A stretch of DNA of 43,417 bases, from the NCBI GenBank assembly GCA_018716975.1, contig DVJE01000011.1, positions 1 through 43,417 of the forward strand, written 5' to 3'. The position numbers and the translations under genes are program-made. The notes beneath the pieces are model-generated. The model was given only the letters and a program-made list of their open reading frames with translations. It had not been told where the DNA came from and searched no databases. This document shows, piece after piece, positions 17,164 through 25,730 of this stretch (its first letter is position 1; each line of letters opens with the position of its first letter). Source of the DNA: Candidatus Gallacutalibacter stercoravium (lineage in GTDB: Bacteria > Bacillota > Clostridia > Oscillospirales > Acutalibacteraceae).

Positions 17164-18123
17164 TTAGTCTATGGTATCGGCAAATTTTACCCTGCTTTTT
17201 ATCCATCCGTCTTCAAAATATTCTGTGATTCTTTGGCTTTGTTCGCAAATGGGATGCACCGCCAAAAATTCGCCCAGATAAAAGAAATACATGTGATAAC
17301 AATAAAAGGCCAACCGTTGGGGCTGCAGCTTGTAGGGAATATGATTTTCTTGTAACGTGCGGTTAAACCGCTCTCGCGCCCAGCGATAGCACCCCATCAC
17401 CCAGGCGTCGCGTTCCACGGGGGCATACATGGCCTCATCCCAATCAAATATATAATTGCGGCCGTTGCCCACAAAGAAATTGCCCCCAGCGTCCCCATTG
17501 GTTAGATAAAAACCGCTTTCGTCCCCCCGGCAACGCTTTGCAAACTGCGCAAGCCGCGCGGCGCAGTGGGATATTTCTTCTTGAAAGCGGGCAAAGGTAG
17601 CAAGCACTTCTCTATCCGCAGCAGTTTTCGGGGCGTTTTTGAGCGCCTCCCACTGTTGATAAAAGCGCGCGGCGGCATCGCTGGAAAAAGACGCGGTGGG
17701 AATGCCCAACCCCGGCTTTGTAAGCGAATATATTTTGCACAGCATTTGATATTCCGGGATCTTGGTGCCGTCTGTTTCTACATTCTCGCCGTCCACCCAC
17801 ACAAACAGCCCCATCACCGCGGTATCAAATTTTGCCCAAAGCTCCCCTGACCGCGTTTTGACAATCGTCCCCACAAAATCGACGCCGTTTTGGCACAGGT
17901 ATTCAATAACCGCAAGGCCTTGCTGCAACCTTGTTTAATGAAAAGGCAAGTAATCTACTTTTAAAAAGTAATCGCCCGCCGCCCCGCTCACCTTCCACGT
18001 TTCGCCGTAGTAACCGCGCTTGGCGGGCGTTATTTCGGCCGCCGCAATGCAATACTGCCCGTTGATGGCGTCTTTCAGCCGGTTGATATATTGTTCGTCC
18101 CGCGTGATGCCGTTGTGCGTCAT
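17164..18123 (-). pseudogene. Aminoglycoside phosphotransferase-like kinase with an in-frame stop
   Basis: The gene starts at ATG 18123 (MTHNGITRDEQYINRLKD) behind AAGGAGGGGG. A TAA at codon 63 (17935-17937) interrupts it, and the same frame continues without change to 17164, about 318 sense codons in all. The N-lobe has YYGETWKV and YFLKVDY, with the ATP-binding Lys before the stop. The C-lobe has the catalytic-loop equivalent NGDAGGN (about 209-215) and the metal-binding FDWDE (about 226-230), typical of the APH/choline-kinase fold. The stop could come from one change in CAA. Both halves look conserved, so the inactivation is recent, unless the stop is read through. The substrate is unknown. 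Confidence 0.8.
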
Positions 18124-18299
18124 GCACACCCCCTCCTTATCTACGAAACCCAGCGCCCCGCCCTTATCCATCTAAAGCCGGTTGCATCATGCGTCAAACC
18201 TGCCCGGGCAAGACGGCTGCAAAACCTGTGCGGTGAAACCGCCCGTATTAGCTGCGGTATACGCGGAGCAAAACATTGGATGCAAATGCAACGAATTTT

Positions 18300-18917
18300 T
18301 CATTCATTTGACAATATGCCATAATCATAGATATTCATATTGGCTTTTATTTCTAGATCCGCACTATTTTTGCGTGCCAACAAAATATCCTTCAGCACCG
18401 CAAGGGTTTCGCTATCAGGATTCGACAAACAGATGGGATTGCGGCGGCATATCCCCTTGCCTGTAAACACACGACCCAGTATCACTTGCTTATATTCTGT
18501 TTGGTGCGTATAGGAAAAGCAACCGTAATTGCATCCATAACAGGGAAACAGGCTGTTCCACAAAACCTCTTTTATCTCTTCACGCAAAAGTATTTGCTCT
18601 AAAATATCTTTAGAGGGAAATATATGCCAAGTATCTTGAAAAAGCTTAAGATAACAGCCGTGATATGTGCCGCGGTAATATGTTCCGTCTTTGCACTTAT
18701 TATAATCAATATATTTAAAATTCACATACCAGTTATAGCCGTTATTCCCTGCAGAGGGCGACAGTTTATTCTTTTTTAGCCACTGTGCAAATTCCAACGC
18801 CCGGCTTTTATCAGCTTCCTTTTCAATATAAGCGGCTACCGCCTCCTCAAAGGGTGGGCATCGTTTAAACTTTGGTTCTTTACCGGGTTTATGGCTATGA
18901 AACGGCGTTTTAGGCAT
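18300..18917 (-). CDS. Hypothetical Cys/aromatic-rich protein
   Basis: I do not recognise this family. It has 205 residues from ATG 18917, chosen because AAGGGGG lies 10 bases upstream; a GTG three codons earlier is too close. The protein is soluble, basic at the N-terminus, and rich in Tyr, Trp and Cys. A central region (YNWYVNFKYIDYNKCKDGTY) and a Cys cluster PCYGCNYGCFSY (about 130-141) could bind metal. No signal peptide or membrane helix. It probably forms its own unit, separated from its neighbours by about 180 and 270 bases with no visible feature. Confidence 0.7.
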   Translation of the reverse strand: MPKTPFHSHKPGKEPKFKRCPPFEEAVAAYIEKEADKSRALEFAQWLKKNKLSPSAGNNGYNWYVNFKYIDYNKCKDGTYYRGTYHGCYLKLFQDTWHIFPSKDILEQILLREEIKEVLWNSLFPCYGCNYGCFSYTHQTEYKQVILGRVFTGKGICRRNPICLSNPDSETLAVLKDILLARKNSADLEIKANMNIYDYGILSNE

Positions 18918-19189
18918 TATTTTCACCCCCTTATCTCTATTCTATTGTTGGCAGCACCATTGTAACATAAACCTTTTTGAAATACACCTTGTTTTACAAG
19001 TTTGCTCTTTAATTACAAACAGAAATCTCCCTACACATAAGCGTCTATTTTGCAGTCATAGGCGCACACCGGCCATGCCGCTTTTATGAATAAAACGCTT
19101 TCTCTCACTTTTTATGCTTCGCCTCACGCCTGCGTTTTTCTGCCTCGCAAACTCGCCATCTAACAGCCGGGCAGCAAAGGCACGGCGCT

Positions 19190-19927
19190 TTACCGTGTTT
19201 GCCGCAAAGCGTTCATATACTTTTCAATAAATTCCCATTTGCGCTTTGCGTTGTATTGCATAATAAAGCGCGGATGCTCCAATGGCACAATGCGGCCAAA
19301 GAAACGGTGCTCTTGGTTCAGCTGAGATAAAAAATGGTAATTCTCCCCACTGCCGATGCAATAACAAACAGAGGTATCGATTCCAAAATCGATTTGCCTG
19401 CGTATTGCGCCGGTTATAAAAGGGCGCAGGGATTCTTGCAGCTTTTTGTCTTGGTAATAATTGCAATTCACCTCATTGCCCTTTGCATTGGTTTTGACCA
19501 CGCCAAGGGGGCAAACGAAATTCATATAAAAGCGGGCGTAAAATTTTTTGCGGCCCCCGTACGCTTGCATTACCTCGTACAAAAAGCCGGAGGAAGACGG
19601 ATTGATAGAAAACCCCTCCATCAAAATCCCCGTTTCCTTTTGCAGGCGCCCCGCGTCTTCAAAGGGCACGCCTGTTACCGCCGAACCGCGGCGCGCCGGC
19701 GAGCTTCCCAGTATCATACGGCGGGTATAAAAATCATTGTAATATTGATGGTAGAAGGCCGCTGTTATTTTTTGAACCCGCTCCTTTTGCTCCCCTATAA
19801 AAGGATTGACGATGCGGTATCCGGCAGGCAAAGCCAACGATTCGTGCCGGAGGGTATCGATAAAGCGCAAGATTTTCCCGGCAAAAGTGCTTTGTTCAAT
19901 CGTGCAATCCAACTGAGCGCCCCCCAT
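19190..19927 (-). CDS. SMUG2-like uracil-DNA glycosylase family protein
   Basis: Predicted DNA glycosylase of the uracil-DNA glycosylase superfamily, SMUG2/DUF4918 group, 245 residues. The family layout is visible: NPF (41-43), an active-site strand ILGSSPARRG (72-81) followed by TGVPFEDAGRL (85-95), SSGFLYEVMQAYGG, YMNFVCPLGVVK, and a C-terminal LEHPRF. In the SMUG2 proteins I recall, the active-site loop reads GINPGRFG; here it is GSSPARRG, a variant also found in part of the family. The ATG at 19927 has only a weak ribosome-binding site. It would act in base-excision repair. It is isolated, with no partner gene. Confidence 0.7.
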   Translation of the reverse strand: MGGAQLDCTIEQSTFAGKILRFIDTLRHESLALPAGYRIVNPFIGEQKERVQKITAAFYHQYYNDFYTRRMILGSSPARRGSAVTGVPFEDAGRLQKETGILMEGFSINPSSSGFLYEVMQAYGGRKKFYARFYMNFVCPLGVVKTNAKGNEVNCNYYQDKKLQESLRPFITGAIRRQIDFGIDTSVCYCIGSGENYHFLSQLNQEHRFFGRIVPLEHPRFIMQYNAKRKWEFIEKYMNALRQTR

Positions 19928-20056
19928 TTTTCATTAAAAAACTATTCGCGGCGGCCCGCCTAATGCCCGCCCAGCGCGAACTGCGCTGCGCGGGGGGCAG
20001 GCATTTCACACGCCGCGGCGCAACTGTGGCGAAAACCGGTGAAACATGCCGCGGCC

Positions 20057-20350
20057 TTAGCTGTGCAGTTCGATCTCAATCTGCTCGCCGTATTTTGCCC
20101 GATGCTCCTTGAGCTCCTGTAAAATTTCATTGATCATTGCAACGCTCGGTTTCAGCTCTTCTAACACCGCCTCTTCGCCCCGCACCACTATTCTATCCGC
20201 GTCGCACTCGCTCCAAAGCAAATCCCAAAACGCATCCCAATTTTCGCCGTAAAAATTAGGGAAGGCAAAGGCTTTTTTGATTCTTTGGTGGATTTCCCCC
20301 AGAGATTGGCAGCCTCTTAAATCCAGCGTAACCACTTTTTGCTTTTTCAT
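20057..20350 (-). CDS. Barstar-family immunity protein, copy 1
   Basis: Predicted inhibitor of a barnase-type ribonuclease, 97 residues from ATG 20350 (MKKQKVVTLDLRGCQSL), with GGGGGAG upstream. The barstar binding helix is intact: FYGENWDAFWD, with equivalents of Asp35 and Asp39 that cover the barnase active site, and a Glu76 equivalent in LQELKEHR. It lies about 4.5 kb from the other three copies and has no toxin or toxin remnant beside it. It is nearest in sequence to copy 2. It may be an orphan immunity gene against toxins of neighbours. Confidence 0.85.
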   Translation of the reverse strand: MKKQKVVTLDLRGCQSLGEIHQRIKKAFAFPNFYGENWDAFWDLLWSECDADRIVVRGEEAVLEELKPSVAMINEILQELKEHRAKYGEQIEIELHS

Positions 20351-20493
20351 AACTCCCCCGTAGATGGCTTTAAAAAAATTGCTCATCACCAAACGTTACG
20401 CCAAGGGTTCCTATATGATCATGCAGCGTAAACCCTACGGCACGGCAAGCAGAAAGGGTAGGCGTTTTTCGCCCACCTTTTTCTATCCAGCGC

Positions 20494-21144
20494 TTATTTT
20501 TTCTTTCTGCTGTTGTAATCTGCGTTGATGTCGTCGCTCCAACCGGCCGGCAGCGGCCTGCTAGCCCGAACCTTACTAACGGTTTCGGCAACGGCGTGAA
20601 ACATTACGGCGGTCCCCCGGCTATCCGCATGATAGTTGACGGCCCTATCCGCTCCGATTCCAAAATGCTTTGCTGTTTCTATCGAATCAATATTGGCGCC
20701 GATAAAGAGAAACTCCCAACCATATTTTTCTTTTTGGCGTTTCACCATTCGTTTGACCTCATCGCTGCTGTAAAGACGGCTGGCATTTTCCAGTCCATCG
20801 GTGGTGATTACAAACATCGTATGCTCCGGCACATCCTCCGGCCGGGCATATTTATGGATGCTGCCAATGTGGTGAATGGCGCACCCAATGGCGTCAATTA
20901 GGGCGGTGCAACCCCTCACCGTATAATCGCCGCTTGTCATCTTTTTTATTTGGCTGAGCTTAACGCGGTCATGCAGCACTTCACTTACATTGTCGAATAG
21001 GATGGTGGACACTAAACATTCCCCCTCCTGCTTGCGCTGCTTATCAATCAGGGCGTTAAAACCCCCGATTGTGTCGCTCTCAAGCCCCGCCATCGAACCG
21101 CTGCGATCCAAAAGAAAAACTAGCTCCGTTATGTTGTTGCCCAT
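20494..21144 (-). CDS. von Willebrand factor A domain protein
   Basis: Soluble VWA domain protein of 216 residues from ATG 21144 (MGNNITELVFLLDRSGSM), which has GGAGG eight bases upstream; the longer open frame is not supported. The metal-ion-dependent adhesion motif DRSGSM (13-18) and later TTDGLENASR fit a functional MIDAS. No secretion signal, so it acts in the cytoplasm. Similar TerY-like VWA proteins are found with AAA ATPases, kinases or macro-domain proteins. Here the next gene upstream is a macro-domain protein about 245 bases away. Its role is unknown. Confidence 0.85.
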   Translation of the reverse strand: MGNNITELVFLLDRSGSMAGLESDTIGGFNALIDKQRKQEGECLVSTILFDNVSEVLHDRVKLSQIKKMTSGDYTVRGCTALIDAIGCAIHHIGSIHKYARPEDVPEHTMFVITTDGLENASRLYSSDEVKRMVKRQKEKYGWEFLFIGANIDSIETAKHFGIGADRAVNYHADSRGTAVMFHAVAETVSKVRASRPLPAGWSDDINADYNSRKKK

Positions 21145-21389
21145 TGCAAAAACCTCCACAAAGTCATCTGAGTTGGTTGAGTTGTTTGAGCCGCTTGGCT
21201 CGCTTAACCTTACAACCATAGAATACCTGCAAAGGGCTTTCAATGGGTCGCCTTGTAGGCGACAACTTTTTATGCCACGGCAACCGGGGCATAACGCGGC
21301 GTTGACGCGCACAAGACGGCTTGCTTTTTCATCCACGGCGGCAAGCCGGATGAGAGAGCCGTTGCCGCAAACCCGCCGGCCTTTCCTCT

Positions 21390-22412
21390 TTAAACGCCCA
21401 ACAAGGGTTGGTCGAACGCAAAAAGGGCCTCGTTTATCTCAAACACATTGTAGTTTTGATTTTTGATAAAATACTCAACAATAATATCGAACTTGTTGCT
21501 ATGAGAGAGGGCGAAGCCGGCTTTCATCAGCATATCCTGCACTTCATCCAACGGCAGCTCCAGCGCAACGGCAAAGGCGAGAACCGTGTTTTTGCTGGGC
21601 CTGTAATGGACGTCGCTTCGGATTTTTGAAAAGAGCTTGCGGTCTATATTGGCTTTTTTGTAGCACTGGGCGTCGCTTATCCCCTTCTCGTCAATTTTTC
21701 GCAGCAACATTTGTGAAAAGCTCTCGTCCATTGTGTTAAGCAGATCGTTTAAGCTTTGCTGGGCGCGCGGCGCGCCGGGCGCCGGAGCCATAGGGGCGCT
21801 TTGCGCCAAAGGGGCGGCGCCATTTTCTTTCGGCGGCGGATAGCTCCGCTGGGCGCGTCTGTCATAGCGGTGCTCGTTTACATAACATTCGTCGATGTAT
21901 TCTGCAATATCGCTTACCAGCTTTTTGCTCACCTGAAAACCGGCTTTATCATACAAAACAAGATACACCAGCATATCGTTTTCCAAAAGGAAGCGGCTGA
22001 TTTCGCTTATGGCAATTTGTAGCCCCTGCTCTTTGGGGCAGCCGAAGGCTCCCGTTGAAATAAGAGGGAACGCAACCGACGCGCACCCATACTCTTTCGC
22101 CAGGTTTAACGACTCTTTATAGCAAGACGCCAACTGTTCCGGCCATTTGCCCTTTCCATAAAACCAGCGGGGGCCCACGGTGTGGATGACATATTTGCAC
22201 GGCAAGTTGTATCCTTTTGTGATCTTGGCGCGCCCCACTTCACAACCGCCGAGTGTTCGGCATTCCTCATCCAAGCCCGGGCCCGCGGCTTTATGTATGG
22301 CGCCGTCAACGCCGCCTCCGCCTTCTCCGCCTTTAAGCGCGCTGTTGGCGGCGTTGACAATGGCATCGCAACGCACCCTTGTAATATCTTCTCGAATCAT
22401 TTGAAGCGGCAT
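21390..22412 (-). CDS. Macro domain protein with a C-terminal helical DNA-binding-like domain
   Basis: A protein of 340 residues. Residues 1-175 form a macro domain of the MacroD/YmdB type that binds and hydrolyses ADP-ribose derivatives: NAANSALKGGEGGGGVDGAI (20-39) carries the catalytic-loop Asn and the GVDGAI motif, and PLISTGAFGCP forms the second phosphate loop. A Pro/Ala-rich linker follows (about 190-225), then a helical domain (LLRKIDEKGISDAQCYKKAN) that looks like a lambda-repressor-type fold. This two-domain form occurs in Clostridia. It may couple ADP-ribose signalling to DNA or protein binding. The VWA gene follows on the same strand. Confidence 0.85.
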   Translation of the reverse strand: MPLQMIREDITRVRCDAIVNAANSALKGGEGGGGVDGAIHKAAGPGLDEECRTLGGCEVGRAKITKGYNLPCKYVIHTVGPRWFYGKGKWPEQLASCYKESLNLAKEYGCASVAFPLISTGAFGCPKEQGLQIAISEISRFLLENDMLVYLVLYDKAGFQVSKKLVSDIAEYIDECYVNEHRYDRRAQRSYPPPKENGAAPLAQSAPMAPAPGAPRAQQSLNDLLNTMDESFSQMLLRKIDEKGISDAQCYKKANIDRKLFSKIRSDVHYRPSKNTVLAFAVALELPLDEVQDMLMKAGFALSHSNKFDIIVEYFIKNQNYNVFEINEALFAFDQPLLGV

Positions 22413-22765
22413 AATATCACCCCCGTACTTTTATGCGTGGCTTCGCGTTTCTTTTCCCATAACAGTTGTTGCTTTATTGCAGCGGCTTTTAAAAAGCCAC
22501 GGGGAATGCCCATGCCGTTTCAAAAACAGTCATCGGGCACCAAGCTAAAGCATGATGCCGGGCACGCGCGTGGTGCCAAGCTGACGCTTGGCGAAAAAAG
22601 AAAAGCCTTGCAAAGCGCAACTGATTCCATGCAGACACCGAATACGTCAAATAAAATCCCGGTTCGGCGGCTAAAAACACCAGCCGGGCAAATAAATGCC
22701 GCGCCGCATTGCAAGGACAGAAAGACGCCTGCTTATGCCTGCGCTTATTGCGTTTATTCTGCTTA
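22413..22765 (-). other. Intergenic region with overlapping stems
   Basis: No gene is supported. GGCACCA (22536-22542) can pair with TGGTGCC (22571-22577), and the overlapping GCCAAGC (22575-22581) with GCTTGGC (22586-22592); the two are mutually exclusive. GGCTTTT/AAAAGCC lies at about 22483-22497. These could belong to the 5' leader of the macro-domain gene. No known riboswitch was recognised. Confidence 0.3.
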
Positions 22766-23437
22766 TTATTTTGTGATCCACGGAACCGGATCGCCTTGTT
22801 CTAAGATGCCAGGGCCGAAAGCCGCTATTTCTCCGGTTTCGGGATTGGTGGGCTGGTCAATTTGAAACAAATACCCGTTTTTCCCATATCTTCCAAGGGC
22901 GCTCTGGTCATAACGCTCGCTGTCCATGCAGATGTTCACCGCCCGGAGCGCCACCGCCACTTCTCTGCTGCCTGCAAAAAGCTCATGCTCCCACAAAAAT
23001 TCGCATTCAATATTCAAAAAACATTCCTTAATTTGGGGCGCATTTACTTTTGAAGCTTTCTCTGCCGTTAATCCGGAGGAGGTGATTTCATCTGTTTCAA
23101 ACTGATTATTGCCAATGGTTTTTATGCAGCGATCATAAATATCATTGGAAGGAAAATTTAACACGCACACCCCGGTTTCTTTCAGCGATTGATACATATG
23201 GCCGCCTTTATCTACCTTCCCCATAATACAGATAAACTGATCCGGCCCACTTCCTGCAAAGGTGGACCAAGATTGCAGGCATGCATTTTCTTTGCCGTTG
23301 GACTTCCAACCCGTAACCACAAACACCAGCGACGGCATAGCGGTTACAAAATCATACCAGGATAAATTGCCGCAGGCTTTCAAGTATTGCTCTGAAAACT
23401 TCTCCGGCCTTTCCACAAGCGAAATATTCTTTTTCAT
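22766..23437 (-). CDS. Flavin reductase-like domain protein
   Basis: FMN-binding split-barrel protein of 223 residues, flavin reductase-like family. The FMN-site pattern is seen in MPSLVFVVTGWKSNGKENAC followed by SWSTFAGSGPDQFICIMGK, then LKETGVCVLNFPSNDIYDRC. Such proteins reduce flavins with NAD(P)H or act as flavoprotein oxidoreductases; the exact substrate is not readable. ATG 23437 has AAAGGA upstream. It lies about 50 bases downstream of the phosphodiesterase gene on the same strand, so the two may share a transcript. Confidence 0.85.
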   Translation of the reverse strand: MKKNISLVERPEKFSEQYLKACGNLSWYDFVTAMPSLVFVVTGWKSNGKENACLQSWSTFAGSGPDQFICIMGKVDKGGHMYQSLKETGVCVLNFPSNDIYDRCIKTIGNNQFETDEITSSGLTAEKASKVNAPQIKECFLNIECEFLWEHELFAGSREVAVALRAVNICMDSERYDQSALGRYGKNGYLFQIDQPTNPETGEIAAFGPGILEQGDPVPWITK

Positions 23438-23491
23438 AAGACCATCCTTTCTTTGCGCCCATCTTCCCTATCCGGTGCCGCCTGAACGCCC

Positions 23492-24670
23492 TTAGTTGCC
23501 CAAAAGGATCAACGGAACCTCCATTTCTTCGGTTAAAGAAGTGTGGTGCCCCTTAAATCTGGTGGAGTTGGGCGTTAGCAGCGCCTGCTTGTGGGTATAG
23601 GTGCCCACCGCAATGTAGTCGCCCAATAAATCCGCTTTATCCCCTCTGGCGCCGAAGTAGCCCTCGGCAACCAGCTGCGCGGATGGGTACAAAACAAAAT
23701 CCGCCCCGTATCTATTTTCAAAATACCGTTCAAACGCCTGTTCGCGCCCTTTTTTCACCAGAAAAGCAGGCGCCCGAGCCTCCATAAAGGGATAAATTTC
23801 CAACAAATCCTGCATGCCCTCATCCTCATACAGCTTCACATAGCCTGTAACGTCAACCTGGCCGTGATCGGCGGAAACGATAAACAGGGCGTTCTGCGTG
23901 GTTTCATAAAGGGCCTGCAGCCGGCGGGAAATATCCTGGATGAGCCGCCGGGCCTCTGGGCTGGAAACGCCGCGCCGGTGCATGGTGGAATCGGGCTCCG
24001 GGCAATACGCATACACAAACTGCCGGCCGGGCTTGCGGCAACACGCCTCAACGGCAGGCCAAAATTCCTCTGTGGTTTGGAAGATCCGGTTTCGCTCCGG
24101 ATGCTTCACCTGGATATAAGGGGGAAACACCGTGTTCACCGCGTAGCCGCCGTCTGCCTGATCCGCACAATCGAAATAATAGTCCGCCATTCCCAGCGGG
24201 TTGGCGGCAATCTCCACCGCTTCGCGGGTGGCGGAATCCCGACCTAGATAGATATCCACATTCCGGTGGAGCGCGGCAAAATACATGCTCCAGCCAAACC
24301 AGCCGTGTTCGAGGGGCAGCTGGTTGGTCAGCAGGGAACGGGTGGCGTTTGTTGTGGTGGAGGGAAAGGTAGAAAGAAGGATCTGCCTGAGATTTTGGCG
24401 CAGAAAATCTGTTTCGTCTAGATTTTGCCGGAGGGGATAAACGCCGAGCCCGTCAAAACAGAGAAAGACGACCTTTTGATATCCCTTACTTAGCGCCTCT
24501 TTTAGGACCGGAAGAGTTGCGTTTTGGTTGGGCGCACCGAGAAACTCTGCCAGCGTAGCGGAGATGTTGACGATGCTATTGCGAAAATCCGGCACAATAA
24601 ACCTTTTCGCGGTGGTTCTGGTGTTGTTTCCATGCTCCTTTATCAGATTTTGTTGTTCCATACTAGTCAT
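23492..24670 (-). CDS. Alkaline phosphatase/type I phosphodiesterase family protein
   Basis: Predicted phosphodiesterase or nucleotide pyrophosphatase of 392 residues with the alkaline phosphatase fold. The metal ligands can be placed: Asp73 in FDGLGVY, the nucleophile Thr in STTTNATRS (about 104-112), DSTMH in the middle, SADHGQ, and the final His of GHHTSLTEEMEVPLI. There is no signal peptide, so it is probably cytoplasmic, unlike eukaryotic NPPs. ATG 24670 is preceded by AGGAG at good spacing. The substrate is unknown. Confidence 0.88.
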   Translation of the reverse strand: MTSMEQQNLIKEHGNNTRTTAKRFIVPDFRNSIVNISATLAEFLGAPNQNATLPVLKEALSKGYQKVVFLCFDGLGVYPLRQNLDETDFLRQNLRQILLSTFPSTTTNATRSLLTNQLPLEHGWFGWSMYFAALHRNVDIYLGRDSATREAVEIAANPLGMADYYFDCADQADGGYAVNTVFPPYIQVKHPERNRIFQTTEEFWPAVEACCRKPGRQFVYAYCPEPDSTMHRRGVSSPEARRLIQDISRRLQALYETTQNALFIVSADHGQVDVTGYVKLYEDEGMQDLLEIYPFMEARAPAFLVKKGREQAFERYFENRYGADFVLYPSAQLVAEGYFGARGDKADLLGDYIAVGTYTHKQALLTPNSTRFKGHHTSLTEEMEVPLILLGN

Positions 24671-24736
24671 CGCTCCTCTCCTCGTTTAAATTTACCATAG
24701 TATATCATAAAAAGCCGTCCGCAAAAAGCAAAGAAT

Positions 24737-24780
24737 TGCTGGCATAATATGCCGGCATAACTTGCCAGCATATTTGCCAG
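24737..24780. repeat. Inverted and tandem TGCCAGCA-type repeats
   Basis: TGCTGGCA (24737-24744) is the reverse complement of TGCCAGCA (24763-24770), with a further TTGCCAG copy just after. They lie between barstar copy 2 and the phosphodiesterase gene. They may form a stem upstream of the latter; no function is known. Confidence 0.35.
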
Positions 24781-24910
24781 CGTAGTGAACGGTAAAAAGA
24801 GTGAAGCAGCAAATATCCCGGCTGCGGGCGCAACCGGGATGTTGGGTTAGGGCAACGGTTTAGGCGCCCCATTGCAGCAAAAGCGGAACTGGGTAAAAAA
24901 CACCAGTCTT

Positions 24911-25204
24911 TTAGCTATGTAGTTCGATCTCAATTTGCTCGCCGTATTTTGCCCGATCTTCCTTGAGCTCCTGTAAAATTTCATTGATCATTGCAACGCT
25001 CGGCTTCAGCTCTTCTGACACCGCCTCTTCGCCCAATACCACCACTTTATCCATATCGCATTCATTTCTCAGCAAGTCCCAAAACGCATCCCAGTTTTCG
25101 CCGTAAAAATCGGGAAAATCAAAGGCTTTTTTGATTCTTTGGTGGATTTCCTCCAGAGACTGGCAGCCTCTCAAATCCAGGGTAACCACTTTTTGCTTTT
25201 TCAT
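24911..25204 (-). CDS. Barstar-family immunity protein, copy 2
   Basis: 97 residues from ATG 25204. The first 38 residues are almost identical to the other copies, and the binding helix YGENWDAFWD keeps the Asp35, Trp38 and Asp39 equivalents. The C-terminal third (MINEILQELKEDRAKYGEQI) matches copy 1. Its ATG overlaps the stop of a toxin remnant (ATGA) that lies directly upstream, so it was once the partner of that toxin. It may share a transcript with copies 3 and 4 and the intact toxin. Confidence 0.87.
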   Translation of the reverse strand: MKKQKVVTLDLRGCQSLEEIHQRIKKAFDFPDFYGENWDAFWDLLRNECDMDKVVVLGEEAVSEELKPSVAMINEILQELKEDRAKYGEQIEIELHS

Positions 25205-25275
25205 TGTTCTTCCTCCTCGATAATCTCTAGAAAGGTTTCGTACCAAATTTGGCCGACAATTTGCGGTTTAAAGCG
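25205..25275 (-). pseudogene. Barnase remnant B with internal deletion
   Basis: The minus strand translates as FKPQIVGQIWYE joined directly to TFLEIIEEEQ. In the intact toxin at 26037 the matching segments PQIPGRVWYE and TFLEVI are separated by about 27 residues that hold most of the active site. The join lies at a TAYGAA repeat present at both ends of the missing piece. A TAG upstream cuts the frame. The fragment ends in the start codon of barstar copy 2. Confidence 0.7.
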
Positions 25276-25288
25276 AATATGCTAAACG

Positions 25289-25582
25289 TTAATTCACAAT
25301 ATGGTAGTCAAACTTCCAGCCATATTTTTCGCTTTCTTCTTTTGCCAACTTCAAAATGTCGTGCATGATCTGCATAGACGGTTGCATTTCTTCCGAAAGC
25401 GTACATTCCCCCAATATTTCTATTTTTTCAGCATCGCATTCGTTCCGGATCATATCCTCAAACGCATCCCAGTTTTCACCGTAAAAGTCGGGAAAATCAA
25501 AGGCTTTTTTGATTCTTTGGTGGATTTCCCCCAAAGATTGGCAGCCGCTTAAATCCAGGGTAACCACTTTTTGCTTTTTCAT
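25289..25582 (-). CDS. Barstar-family immunity protein, copy 3
   Basis: 97 residues from ATG 25582. The N-terminal 35 residues match the other copies, but the rest differs: YGENWDAFEDMIRNECDAEK carries Glu in place of the usual Trp38, and the C-terminus (LAKEESEKYGWKFDYHIVN) is unrelated in detail to that of copies 1, 2 and 4. Asp35 and Asp39 equivalents remain. It is preceded by toxin remnant A. It probably recognises a different barnase variant. Confidence 0.85.
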   Translation of the reverse strand: MKKQKVVTLDLSGCQSLGEIHQRIKKAFDFPDFYGENWDAFEDMIRNECDAEKIEILGECTLSEEMQPSMQIMHDILKLAKEESEKYGWKFDYHIVN

Positions 25583-25594
25583 TGTTCTTCCTCC

Positions 25595-25640
25595 TTAGAT
25601 AACCTCTAAAAAGGTTTCATAAAAATCATAACAAACAGCC
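25595..25640 (-). pseudogene. Barnase remnant A (last codons only)
   Basis: About 45 bases align with the very end of the intact toxin gene (26037-26083), including the terminal TTTCTAGAGGTTATCTAA-like stretch and the following ribosome-binding site. A four-base deletion and substitutions destroy the frame. It sits where a toxin should be, directly in front of barstar copy 3. Confidence 0.65.
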
Positions 25641-25730
25641 GCCCGCGCTCAGCAAGAGCCGGCAAAAAACTGCCGGTAATTTTAAGCCCCGTTGCAGCAA
25701 AAGTGGGGCGTGGTAAAAGATGCTGGACCC

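Noticed and set aside
18124-18299. Possible riboswitch before the phosphotransferase gene
   Set aside because: Short stems such as GGCGGTTTCACCGC are present, but no conserved core of a known class was recognised.
21240-21275. Hairpin GTCGCC/GGCGAC with a T-run on the plus strand
   Set aside because: No plus-strand gene exists here to be terminated; on the minus strand the T-run is on the wrong side.
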